From assembly GCA_016720905.1 (NCBI GenBank), contig JADKJT010000038.1:1-54460 (forward strand): DNA of 54,460 nt, read 5' to 3'. This document shows, one piece after another, positions 34,866 to 42,858 of the stretch (position 1 is its first letter; the number at the start of each line of letters is the position of its first letter). The notes beneath the pieces are model-generated. The model was not told the origin of the DNA, did no database searches, and worked only from the letters and a program-made list of their open reading frames with translations. Made by a program: the position numbers and the translations under genes. Source of the DNA: Gemmatimonadaceae bacterium. GTDB taxonomy: Bacteria; Gemmatimonadota; Gemmatimonadetes; Gemmatimonadales; Gemmatimonadaceae.

Positions 34866-35810
34866 TCAACGTGGGGAGCCTCTCAGGAGGCTCCCCACGT
34901 TGCCGTTGCGGGCCAGGTCGCGAACGCGGGCTTCCACGGTGGGGAACAGCGATGTCGCATCGGACTGGAGTCGCGCGAATAGCGCCTTCATGTCCGCAGT
35001 CGAGAGGGAACGCCCCTGCGCGTAGTACTGCTCGGCCGCATGTCCCAGCGCGTATGTGGTGGCAAACGTCACTGAGGCGCCGGCCGCGACACCGGCTGCG
35101 TTGCCGGCGATTCCGCCCAGCAGTCCGCCCAGCGCGCCGCGTCCCAGCAGGCCGGCAAATCCGCCCAAGGCATTCCGTACGACCTTTTCCATGATCTGTG
35201 CCGCTGCGCCAATGCCGAACACCGCCGCAAGGTCCTTCACCTGGCTGGCGTTCATCTGTTGACCGTGACGCGCGCCGATTTGATGTACCAATCGCAGTTG
35301 TAGCGGCAGGATGCCGAGGTTGGCCAGACGATCGGGGAGCAACTCGAGCGCGGCGGACAGGATCGCCTGATCGAGGATGTGCGCGGGCAGGTCGCCTGAT
35401 GCGGCGGCACCCGCCGCTGGTGCATTCGGTGCGGCAACGAGCGGCTCCTGCGCGGCGACCGCGGCACGATCCGTCTTGGTTGGATCGACGTCCAGCGCCG
35501 CGGCCAACGTGCGCAGGAACGCCGCCTCGCTGGGGTTGATCCATCCATCGGCGTAGCAGACCGACACGGCCGTGTCGTATGCGGTCTGGCGCGCCTGGGC
35601 ATCGGAGAGCGATTCGGTGAGACGGGCAAGCGCGGCGTGATCACCGACGCTGGCCGCCATAGTGGACGCCTGCACCACCGAGGAATCTGCCAGGCTGAGT
35701 CCGGCGGCCATTTCGCGGATCCGTGTGCGTTCCGCGTCGTCTTGCTGGCCGTCTGCCTGCGCAGCGAGTGCGGCGATGGCAACGATTGTTTCCGCGTCTT
35801 GCGGTGTCAT
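34866..35810 (-). CDS. TerB-like/DUF697-like protein
   Basis: 314 residues. The N-terminal 120 residues form helices of the tellurite-resistance TerB type ('IVAIAALAAQADGQQDDAER', 'CYADGWINPSEAAFLRTL'), a fold that binds metal or membranes in several stress systems. After an Ala/Pro linker comes a DUF697-like region ('LPLQLRLVHQIGARHGQQ', 'GIGAAAQIMEKVVRNALGG', 'AGNAAGVAAGASVTFATTYALG') with amphipathic or membrane-inserting helices. It has no GTPase domain, which other DUF697 proteins often have. Function is unknown; a role in envelope stress is possible. Its last codons and stop lie inside a perfect hairpin. Confidence 0.7.
   Translation of the reverse strand: MTPQDAETIVAIAALAAQADGQQDDAERTRIREMAAGLSLADSSVVQASTMAASVGDHAALARLTESLSDAQARQTAYDTAVSVCYADGWINPSEAAFLRTLAAALDVDPTKTDRAAVAAQEPLVAAPNAPAAGAAASGDLPAHILDQAILSAALELLPDRLANLGILPLQLRLVHQIGARHGQQMNASQVKDLAAVFGIGAAAQIMEKVVRNALGGFAGLLGRGALGGLLGGIAGNAAGVAAGASVTFATTYALGHAAEQYYAQGRSLSTADMKALFARLQSDATSLFPTVEARVRDLARNGNVGSLLRGSPR
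34867..34902. terminator. Perfect 16-bp hairpin spanning the stop of the TerB-like gene
   Basis: CAACGTGGGGAGCCTC (34867-34882) pairs perfectly with GAGGCTCCCCACGTTG (34887-34902) with a TCAG loop. The stem includes the stop codon and last 11 codons of the minus-strand gene and faces the end of the convergent plus-strand gene. No T-run follows on either side. Confidence 0.6.
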
Positions 35811-35950
35811 GACCTCGCTCCGTGAAATGGGACCATGGACAACTTAGCGCGTCGCGGTTCGGGTGTAATGGTTTGGACGCTTGCGCCAGGTTACGCTTCA
35901 GGCGATCGAAACCGAAGAGTGATACGCCGTTCACCAATCAGGAGACCATG

Positions 35951-36427
35951 ATGGGCTTATTTGACGGAGTGTTGGGTGATGCCGTGGGCGGCTTGATGGG
36001 CGGTGCCGGCGGCGCGAATGCACAGAACATGTTGGGCGGACTGCTCGGACAGTTGGGCGGTGGCAAGGGCGCAGGCAACAGCGCCGTGCTGGCCACCGTG
36101 ATGGCTTTGGTGCAGCAGCAAGGCGGCGTATCCGGGTTGGTCGCGAAATTCCAATCGGGTGGACTTTCCGATGTGGTGGCGTCCTGGGTAGGCACCGGCG
36201 CCAATGCACCGATTTCGGCGTCGCAGGTTCAGGATGTTCTGGGAAAATCGGCGGTGACCGATGTCGCGGCACAGCTGGGGGTGGATCCGGCGCAGGCCGG
36301 TTCGTCGATTGCGTCGATGCTGCCGGAGCTGATCAATCAGCTCACGCCGAACGGAAAGGTTGAGGCGGGCAGTAGCGATCTGTTGTCGCAGGGGCTGTCG
36401 ATGCTGAAGGGGCTGCAGGGGAAGTAG
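35951..36427 (+). CDS. YidB/DUF937-like protein
   Basis: 158 residues from the second ATG (35951), six bases after AGGAG; ATG 35948 is an alternative. The protein starts 'MGLFDGVLGDAVGGLMGG', then has Gly/Ala-rich helices and 'LATVMALVQQQGGVSGLVAK', 'VVASWVGTGANAPISASQVQ', 'AQAGSSIASMLPELINQLTP', the pattern of YidB and related DUF937 proteins. These occur in many bacteria and are sometimes near TerB-type genes; function unknown. The TerB/DUF697-like gene is divergent and 140 bases away. Confidence 0.8.
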   Translation: MGLFDGVLGDAVGGLMGGAGGANAQNMLGGLLGQLGGGKGAGNSAVLATVMALVQQQGGVSGLVAKFQSGGLSDVVASWVGTGANAPISASQVQDVLGKSAVTDVAAQLGVDPAQAGSSIASMLPELINQLTPNGKVEAGSSDLLSQGLSMLKGLQGK

Positions 36428-36443
36428 TTGGGGTTTGCCGTTT

Positions 36444-36595
36444 GAGGGTTGAGCGGTCATTTAGGGGTGAGCAACAGAAGCATCGAGCGTTCGAGCGGCC
36501 AGCCGGTGAGGGCAGAACTCAGTCCTGCCCTCACCGGCTCACCCCTCGTACGCTCGACGCTTCAGTTGCTCGCCCCTAAAGGCCGCTCAACCCTC
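36444..36595. repeat. Large near-perfect inverted repeat with 72-base arms
   Basis: The left arm 36444-36515 and right arm 36525-36595 are reverse complements with about eight mismatches and one gap, separated by a 9-base loop. The arms begin GAGGGTTGAGCGG and end GGTGAGGGCAG. It lies between the convergent YidB-like and membrane-protein genes. No ORF is inside. It could form a very long RNA hairpin (double terminator) or a cruciform; its size is more like a mobile palindromic element than a simple terminator. Confidence 0.9.
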
Positions 36596-36624
36596 TGACC
36601 TCTCGTCTGTTGTGGGGCGCGACC

Positions 36625-37185
36625 CTACCTCGGCCAGAGCCACCCAAACGCCCCCGCCATGAGGCACGCATAGATCAACGCGTCCACGGTGGCCTTGATG
36701 GTGATGCTCCACGCGCGACGATACCAGATGGACACATGCCACAGCGCCGCCGAGTAGCCAAGAAACACCGTGACGCCCACGAAGCGAAAGACCTGCAGGT
36801 ACTCGGCACCGGTGCCTAACGCCCGGCTGGCGACGTACGCCGCGAAGAATGCCATGACGATCGTGTACACGAACCAGAGCGACAGATTGCGGCCCATGCT
36901 CATGACACCATTCGGCATCACGGTCATCAACACCACGGGACCGTTGTTCATCTTGGCGATGAACTCAGGCGAACCCATCTCTTTGGTGCTCATCGGGCGC
37001 GGCATGAAGTAGTCACCCGGCGGCATGGCCAACGGACGCAAGGCGTCCAGTACCTTGGCTTCGTCGGGATACTTCGGAAAGTCGGACTTGTGCCACGGCG
37101 ACGCCATGTGAATGACGGAGCTGGCGAGAAACACCAAGACGGCGGACAGCGCAATCGGCATCCATAACGCGGACAGATCGGTCAT
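36625..37185 (-). CDS. Integral membrane protein of unknown function
   Basis: 186 residues, with GGAG before ATG 37185. Hydrophobic segments at about 8-27 ('MPIALSAVLVFLASSVIHM'), about 100-125 ('LSLWFVYTIVMAFFAAYVA'), about 130-150 and about 160-185 flank a periplasm- or cytoplasm-facing part with 'WHKSDFPKYPDEAKVLDAL'. The conserved-looking 'SVIHMASPWHKSDF' occurs in membrane proteins annotated only as hypothetical. Function not known; it may be co-transcribed with nothing else. Confidence 0.7.
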   Translation of the reverse strand: MTDLSALWMPIALSAVLVFLASSVIHMASPWHKSDFPKYPDEAKVLDALRPLAMPPGDYFMPRPMSTKEMGSPEFIAKMNNGPVVLMTVMPNGVMSMGRNLSLWFVYTIVMAFFAAYVASRALGTGAEYLQVFRFVGVTVFLGYSAALWHVSIWYRRAWSITIKATVDALIYACLMAGAFGWLWPR

Positions 37186-37280
37186 GACGCGCTCCTGCGG
37201 GTGGGAGAAATGTGGCGGGCAGGCAGCAAGTATGCGGCGGCGTCACGATTGTCGCGAGAGGGCTCTGCGCGGTGGGTCGC

Positions 37281-40200
37281 TCAGTGGTAGTCCCGTCCCT
37301 TGGCATGCTGCTCCCCTCCGCCCAGCTGCAGCGCCTTGAACTGTTTCGCCCGCACGTTCACCACGTGTTGCTCCACCTGCAGCACGCCACGGATGAGTAA
37401 TAACGGTGACGTGGAAATGAGCACCGCATGCCGCTCGAATCGATCGGGCGTGACGACCACGTTGATCATGCCGGTCTCATCTTCGAGCGTAAGAAACGCG
37501 AACCCCTTGGCGGTGCCGGGGCGCTGACGACAGATGACGAGCCCGGCCACCGCCACCGCTTGTCCATCACGCCCATCCTGCTGGGCCTGACGTGATGACC
37601 ACACGCCATTGGGGGCCAGGATCTCGCGCAGATGCGACATGGGATGTCCGGCCAGCGACAGTCCGGTCATGCGATAATCGGCCTCGGTGAGTTCGATGGG
37701 TTGCAGGGCGGGCAGGTGCACTGGTGGCGCCGATACGGGCATGGGGGCGAGTGGCAACTGCGGTCCGCGGGTAGCCGCCATCACCTCCCACAAGGCGACG
37801 CGTCGCCGGCGTTCGGGCACCTCGTGCGTGAACATGCTGTCGAACGCGCCGGCTTCGGCGAGACGGCGCCACGATGTCTTGTCGAGTGTGACGCGACGCA
37901 CCGCGTCTTCAACGCTCACGAATGGTCCATCGCGCAGCGCGGCCTCAAGGGCACGACGCGCCTTCGCGCCCAATCCGCGCACCAGCCGCACACCCAGTCG
38001 CACCGTGACGGTGTTACTGCCGTTGGTGTGACTGACCACGGATTCCCGCACACAGTCCTCTGAGGCACTCGGCGGCTGTTGCCCCCACGCCACTCTCCCG
38101 TCGCTGGGCACCAGCACTCTGCCGTCTCCCGTCTCCATCGTGTGATCCCACGATGACCGCGTGAGGTCGATGGGCCGCACCTCCACGCCATGGCGTTTGG
38201 CATCTTCCACCAGTGTGCCCGGCGAGTAGAACCCCATGGGTTGCGCGTTGAGAATGGCGGCGCAGTACTCGGGCGCGTAGTAGTGCCGCAGATACGCCGT
38301 GGCGTACACAATCAGGGCGAAGCTGGCCGCGTGACTTTCCGGAAATCCGTAATCGGCAAACGCATTGATCTGGTTGTAAATGCGACGACCCACGTCTTCC
38401 GGAATCCCATTGCGCGCCATGCCGGCAATGAGTTCTTCGCAGATGGCCGCCATGCGTTCGTGCGACCGCTTATGCCCCATGGCGCGTCGCAGTTGATCGG
38501 CCTGACTGGGCGTGAAGCCAGCGGCGGTGATGGCCACTTGCATGCCCTGCTCCTGAAAGAGCGGCACGCCCATCGTGCGTTTGAGCACAGGTTCAAGCGA
38601 CGGATGCGGATACGTGACGGGTTCGGTGCCCGCGCGCCGCCGCAAATAGGGATGCACCATCTCGCCTTGAATGGGCCCTGGGCGAATGAGCGCCACCTCC
38701 ACCACCAGATCGTAAAAACAGCGCGGCCGAAGCCGCGGCAGCGTGTTCATCTGCGCGCGGCTTTCAATCTGAAACACCCCCACGGTATCGGCGGCGCACA
38801 TCACGTCGTACACGGCCTGATCGGCCATGTCGAGCTGACCCAGATCGATGGTGACACCGCGCGTGTGCCGGATGTACAACAGGCAATCCTGCACCACGGT
38901 CAGCATGCCGAGTCCCAGCAAGTCGATCTTCACCAGTCCGGTAGGATCCAGATCGTCCTTCTCCCACTGAATAACCGTGCGGCCGGGCATGGACGCCGGT
39001 TCGATGGGCACGATGGAGCCCAGCGGCTCTTCGGTGAGGATCATGCCGCCCACGTGGATGGAACGGTGCCGCGGCAGCTGATGCAGCCCTTCCACGACAT
39101 CGGCCAGCACGCGCACACGCGCATCGTCGGGGTCGAGACCGGCGCGCGTGAGCAGTTCACGACCGGTGACGCCGTCGCGACTGGCGGTGGTACGGTTGCG
39201 GTGTGCTTCGTGCACGGGCGTGGGACTCGCCGCGCGATCGCTGGACTTGGCCAACGGGCCCAGGTTCTCGGCGGCGTCCATGGCAATCTTACGCTCGGCG
39301 TGCGTATCGATGCGCTGCTGCCACGTGGCATCGCGATCACTGATGTCTTTGGTCCTCGGTAGACCCACTGATTGAACCGCCGAGGACGCAGAGGTCGCAG
39401 GGGACTTCTGGCTGGATGCCACCTTGCGCGCCTCGGCACGCACGACACGCGCGTTCCTTACTCTGTTCTCAGTACTCTCTACTCGGTTCTCAGTACTCTC
39501 TACTCGCAATGTTTCCGCCGTCGACTGTGCGCTGAATCGATCACTCAGTGTACTCAGCACATCGGCCTGCTCCACCGAGAACCCCAGCACGCGCGCCGCA
39601 TCACGCACGGCACTCCGTCCGCGCCAGCTGATCTGCTCGCATACCATGGCCGCGTGTTCGCGTCCGTAGCGCTCGTATACGTATTGCAGCACGCGCTCGC
39701 GGTCCCGATGCGCAAAGTCGATGTCGATATCGGGCGCTTCCTGCCGTTCTTCGGTGAGAAACCGCTCGAACAACAGCTGCATGCGAATGGGATCGACCGC
39801 CGTGATCCCCAGGCAGTAGCACACGGCGGAGTTGGCGGCGGATCCGCGTCCCTGGCAGAGAATGCCCTCACGACGCGCGAAGCGGACGATGTCCCAGACA
39901 ATGAGAAAAAACCCCGCCATCTTGAGTTTCGCGATCATGCGCAACTCGTGCGACAGTTGCGCGCGCTGCTTTGCCTCGTAGTCGCGTCCCCAGCGTTCGT
40001 GGGCGCCCTGATCCACCAATCGGGTGAGATATTCGTCGGCCGAGATGCCGGGGGGGAGCGGGAACGCCGGCATGGACGGCTTGAGTTGTTGCAGGCGAAA
40101 CGCGCACCGTTCGGCCACGGCGAGTGTGGCCTGCACGCCTTCTTCCGCGCCCTGCCAGCGCTTCAGGATCAAGGCGGGCGCCTTGAGCGTCCACTCGGCG

Positions 40201-40919
40201 TTGGGACGCAAGCGCGCCCCCATTTCATCGAGAGTGCGTTCGTGGCGCAGGGCGCAGAGCACATCGTGGATGATGCGACCTTCGGCGCGCGCGTAGTGCA
40301 CGTCGTTGGTGACCACCCACGGGACACCCAGTCGCGCGGCCAGCGGGCGCAGGCGTCGCACCAGTACGCGTTCTTCCGGGAGCCGGTGATCCCAGCATTC
40401 GACGGCAAGATGTTCGCCGAACACATCGCGCAACTGACAGGCCGCGTGCCACGCGGCGTCGTCGCGTCCTTCGGCTAACAGTTGCGGCACCCACCCACGC
40501 GGACAACCGGTGAGCGCGAACACATCCTGCGCATGCTGCGCTACCAGGTCCCACGGCACATGCGGCGCACCGCGATCGGTGTGCATACGCGCATGCGTGA
40601 CCAGCGACGCGATGTTGCGATACCCCTCGCGCGACTCGGCCAGCAGCACCAGGTGCGTGGTGCGCGTGCCGTACGTCTTGAATTCATCGGGCACGCGCAC
40701 CGTGAGTTCGACGCCCAGAATGCCGCCAATGCCCACGGCGGCGCAGGCCGTGCCAAAGCGGACCACGCCCCCCATTTCGTCGTGGTCGGTGATGGCGAGT
40801 GCCGGGTACCCCAACTCGGCCGCCCGCTCCGCAAGGGTTTCGGGGGGCGATGCGCCATCAAGCAGCGAGAGGGCGGAATGGCAGTGCAGTTCCGCGTACG
40901 ACGGGGCAGGGCGGGGCAT
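37281..40919 (-). CDS. dnaE2: Error-prone DNA polymerase DnaE2 (ImuC) with in-frame insertions
   Basis: 1212 residues from ATG 40919 ('MPRPAPSYAELHCHSALSLL'); an earlier in-frame Met is unlikely. Order: PHP domain (about 1-210, 'AITDHDEMGG'), C-family polymerase palm with 'PDIDIDF' (about 393-399), fingers, 'RHRSIHVGGMILTEEPL', 'DLLGLGMLTVVQD', and a C-terminal OB fold ('VAVAGLVICRQRPGTAKGFA'). DnaE2 with ImuA and ImuB carries out translesion synthesis and damage-induced mutagenesis. The family is usually about 1050-1100 residues; the excess is mainly two inserts: about 90 residues at about 475-570 encoded partly by a 21-bp tandem repeat and a GC-rich 'NRRGRRGRR'-type sequence, and about 40 residues near 925-965 that include a GGGAGAC motif. 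No LexA box is obvious to me. The MutS-like gene is divergent. Confidence 0.9.
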   Translation of the reverse strand: MPRPAPSYAELHCHSALSLLDGASPPETLAERAAELGYPALAITDHDEMGGVVRFGTACAAVGIGGILGVELTVRVPDEFKTYGTRTTHLVLLAESREGYRNIASLVTHARMHTDRGAPHVPWDLVAQHAQDVFALTGCPRGWVPQLLAEGRDDAAWHAACQLRDVFGEHLAVECWDHRLPEERVLVRRLRPLAARLGVPWVVTNDVHYARAEGRIIHDVLCALRHERTLDEMGARLRPNAEWTLKAPALILKRWQGAEEGVQATLAVAERCAFRLQQLKPSMPAFPLPPGISADEYLTRLVDQGAHERWGRDYEAKQRAQLSHELRMIAKLKMAGFFLIVWDIVRFARREGILCQGRGSAANSAVCYCLGITAVDPIRMQLLFERFLTEERQEAPDIDIDFAHRDRERVLQYVYERYGREHAAMVCEQISWRGRSAVRDAARVLGFSVEQADVLSTLSDRFSAQSTAETLRVESTENRVESTENRVRNARVVRAEARKVASSQKSPATSASSAVQSVGLPRTKDISDRDATWQQRIDTHAERKIAMDAAENLGPLAKSSDRAASPTPVHEAHRNRTTASRDGVTGRELLTRAGLDPDDARVRVLADVVEGLHQLPRHRSIHVGGMILTEEPLGSIVPIEPASMPGRTVIQWEKDDLDPTGLVKIDLLGLGMLTVVQDCLLYIRHTRGVTIDLGQLDMADQAVYDVMCAADTVGVFQIESRAQMNTLPRLRPRCFYDLVVEVALIRPGPIQGEMVHPYLRRRAGTEPVTYPHPSLEPVLKRTMGVPLFQEQGMQVAITAAGFTPSQADQLRRAMGHKRSHERMAAICEELIAGMARNGIPEDVGRRIYNQINAFADYGFPESHAASFALIVYATAYLRHYYAPEYCAAILNAQPMGFYSPGTLVEDAKRHGVEVRPIDLTRSSWDHTMETGDGRVLVPSDGRVAWGQQPPSASEDCVRESVVSHTNGSNTVTVRLGVRLVRGLGAKARRALEAALRDGPFVSVEDAVRRVTLDKTSWRRLAEAGAFDSMFTHEVPERRRRVALWEVMAATRGPQLPLAPMPVSAPPVHLPALQPIELTEADYRMTGLSLAGHPMSHLREILAPNGVWSSRQAQQDGRDGQAVAVAGLVICRQRPGTAKGFAFLTLEDETGMINVVVTPDRFERHAVLISTSPLLLIRGVLQVEQHVVNVRAKQFKALQLGGGEQHAKGRDYH
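39460..39501. repeat. Two copies of a 21-bp repeat inside dnaE2
   Basis: The units at 39460-39480 and 39481-39501 differ by one base and share GTTCTCAGTACTCTCT. Translated on the minus strand they encode VESTENR twice. The AGTACT-rich sequence looks like dispersed intergenic repeats that occur in several environmental phyla. It lies in the first DnaE2 insertion. Confidence 0.8.
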
Positions 40920-41011
40920 AGTGCGGGTCGTGAATGAACCCGAAGATATACCGAAGCACTGGAAATGCCAACCACCCGGCACCTGGTGCCTTATGCCAGG
41001 GTACTGGCAGC

Positions 41012-42337
41012 GTGCTCGTCGACAAGAAATCGCTCATCGACCTCGGTGTCCTGCCGAATGCCGGGGGAGAGTGGCCACTGGGCCGCCTGCTCGATCACAC
41101 CCATTCGCGGCCGGGTCTCGACGCCCTGAAGGGACTGCTGGCCGCGCCGCTTGATGATCCCGTCGACATCGCGATACGACAGCAACTGCTGCGTGCGCTG
41201 CCCGACGCCTTGCGCCATGTGCCATGGGCGTCGATGGTCGCGCTGGCCAAGGACGCCGACGCGTACCTCGATTCCAACTACATCATCTGCCCGGACACGC
41301 ACGCCGCGTGCATGGTGTTTGGCCTGCGCTATCCGGTCATCGCCCGCTACATCGAATCCAAGCTCGTGGCCGTTTCGCAATTGCTCGCGATCTGTCGCGC
41401 AGTACACGACCGCATTGCCCTGCTTGGTGGAGACGCGTTGTTCAACGAGATCGCGGTCGCCATCGACACGGTGGTCTCGGATCCGCTGTGCCACGCATTG
41501 CGCGCGGCCGTCAATGCGCCCACCTCGCGTCGTCTTCGCTTGCGTGTACTCGACAAACACCTGCGTGTGCGCGCGCAGGATGCGATGCGCCGATTGATTG
41601 CGGCACTCTACCGACTGGATGCCTATGGTTCACTGGCCACGGCAGCCAGAGGGCCAGGGCTGTCGTATCCGGAGTTCGCCGCCGCTGACGCGGTTGGTTT
41701 TCGGGTTGAGGGTATCCGGCACCCGCTGCTTGCGCAGGGCGTGGTGAATGACGTTGACGTGTCGGGTCGTACGCGTGTCATGTTCTTGACGGGCCCCAAC
41801 ATGGCTGGCAAATCCACGCTGCTGCGCGCCATCGGGATTGTCGTGCATTTCGCGCATGTGGGTCTGCCCGTGCCCGCCGCGCGGGCAAGACTGCCTCGTG
41901 TTGACCGACTGATCTCATCCCTCCGCGTCGATGACAGCCTTGCACGGGGCGAGAGTCTCTATCTCGCGGAAGTGCGCCGGGTGAAGTCGGTGGTGAATGC
42001 GGTGGCGGACGACGCCGTGGTGGTGGCCTTACTCGACGAAGTGTTTCGGGGCACCAACGCAAAGGACGCGATTGATGCCACCGCCTTGCTGGTGGATGGT
42101 CTCGCGGAGGCGCCGGCCGGACTGTTCGTCATTGCGTCGCATTTGATAGAAGTCGCTGACGGCCGTGACGGCCACGCGGGGATCGGCCTCTGGTGCATGG
42201 CGGTTGATGACGCCGGCGGTCAGCACACGTTCACATACGCGCTCCGACGCGGTGTGTCGGATGTGCGCCTGGGGATGAAGCTGTTGGAGAGCGAGGGGGT
42301 CGCGGGGACGCTGCGTCGGCTTGCGCAACGCGGGTGA
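41012..42337 (+). CDS. MutS-family ATPase lacking mismatch-recognition domain
   Basis: 441 residues from GTG 41012; an in-frame ATG at 40934 would start only 14 bases from the divergent dnaE2 start and its extra residues look non-coding. 'VDKKSLIDLGVLP' with 'PLGRLLDHTHSRPGLDALKG' is the MutS core-domain pattern. The ATPase shows Walker A 'GPNMAGKST', 'RLISSLRVDDSLARGESLY' (the signature region), Walker B 'VVALLDEVFRGTNAKD' and 'IASHLIEVAD'. It has no N-terminal mismatch-binding domain and no Smr endonuclease domain, so it is neither canonical MutS nor MutS2. Role unknown: an atypical family member in repair, recombination or other DNA processing. The intergenic distance to dnaE2 (92 bp) leaves room for a shared divergent promoter. 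Confidence 0.85.
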   Translation: MLVDKKSLIDLGVLPNAGGEWPLGRLLDHTHSRPGLDALKGLLAAPLDDPVDIAIRQQLLRALPDALRHVPWASMVALAKDADAYLDSNYIICPDTHAACMVFGLRYPVIARYIESKLVAVSQLLAICRAVHDRIALLGGDALFNEIAVAIDTVVSDPLCHALRAAVNAPTSRRLRLRVLDKHLRVRAQDAMRRLIAALYRLDAYGSLATAARGPGLSYPEFAAADAVGFRVEGIRHPLLAQGVVNDVDVSGRTRVMFLTGPNMAGKSTLLRAIGIVVHFAHVGLPVPAARARLPRVDRLISSLRVDDSLARGESLYLAEVRRVKSVVNAVADDAVVVALLDEVFRGTNAKDAIDATALLVDGLAEAPAGLFVIASHLIEVADGRDGHAGIGLWCMAVDDAGGQHTFTYALRRGVSDVRLGMKLLESEGVAGTLRRLAQRG

Positions 42338-42417
42338 CGGCGCCAACTACCAGCGGGCAATCAAAGAGGCCCGCGTTGATCTTCTGCCAGACCCGACGTC
42401 GCCGCCCCACGCCCGCC

Positions 42418-42858
42418 ATGCCTTTCTCACATCGTCCCGCACACGCCCCGCCCCCGACCGTCACCGAAGTGCTTGAGGTGGCTGATCGCCTGACGCCGGA
42501 GCAACTGGATCGCGCGCCCTATGGCTTGATCCAGCTGGATGCCACCGGTCGCATCCTCAACTACAACGCCGTCGAGTCGACCCTCGCGTCCCTCACCCGC
42601 GATGAGGTGATCGGTCGACAATTCTTCACGGAGATCGCGCCGTGCACGAAAGTCCAGGAGTTTTACGGACGGTTCAAGGACGGGGTCATTCGCGAGTCAC
42701 TCGATGTGAGCTTTCAGTTTCACTTTGCGTTCAAGCAGCACCCGCGCGACGTCACCGTACGGTTGCTCTATTCCAAGCGCAGCCGCACGGTGTGGGTCCT
42801 CATCGCGGATCACGAGGGAAAGCCAATCGTCGACTATTCCAGTAACACCAGCGTTTGA
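42418..42858 (+). CDS. Photoactive-yellow-protein-like PAS domain
   Basis: 146 residues from ATG 42418; the frame extends to 42334 but without support. One PAS domain of the photoactive yellow protein type: 'YGLIQLDATGRILNYN', 'DEVIGRQFFTEIAPCTKVQE' and 'FYGRFKDGV'. Aligned to the Halorhodospira protein, Tyr49 matches Tyr42, Glu53 matches Glu46, and Cys76 matches the chromophore-binding Cys69 with the same 23-residue spacing from Glu; Thr50 and Arg52 are replaced by Ala and Leu. PYP binds p-coumaric acid through the Cys and is a blue-light sensor. No tyrosine ammonia-lyase or coumarate ligase gene is nearby, so chromophore supply is open. The 3' end overlaps the convergent stress-protein gene by 25 bases. 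Confidence 0.85.
   Translation: MPFSHRPAHAPPPTVTEVLEVADRLTPEQLDRAPYGLIQLDATGRILNYNAVESTLASLTRDEVIGRQFFTEIAPCTKVQEFYGRFKDGVIRESLDVSFQFHFAFKQHPRDVTVRLLYSKRSRTVWVLIADHEGKPIVDYSSNTSV

Noticed and set aside
38190..40478. Two long plus-strand frames over dnaE2
   Set aside because: Both are antisense shadows of the polymerase, with unusual His/Arg-rich composition and no domain.
40920..41011. LexA/SOS box in the dnaE2-MutS promoter region
   Set aside because: No palindrome of the GAAC-N4-GTTC or CTG-N10-CAG type stands out by eye.
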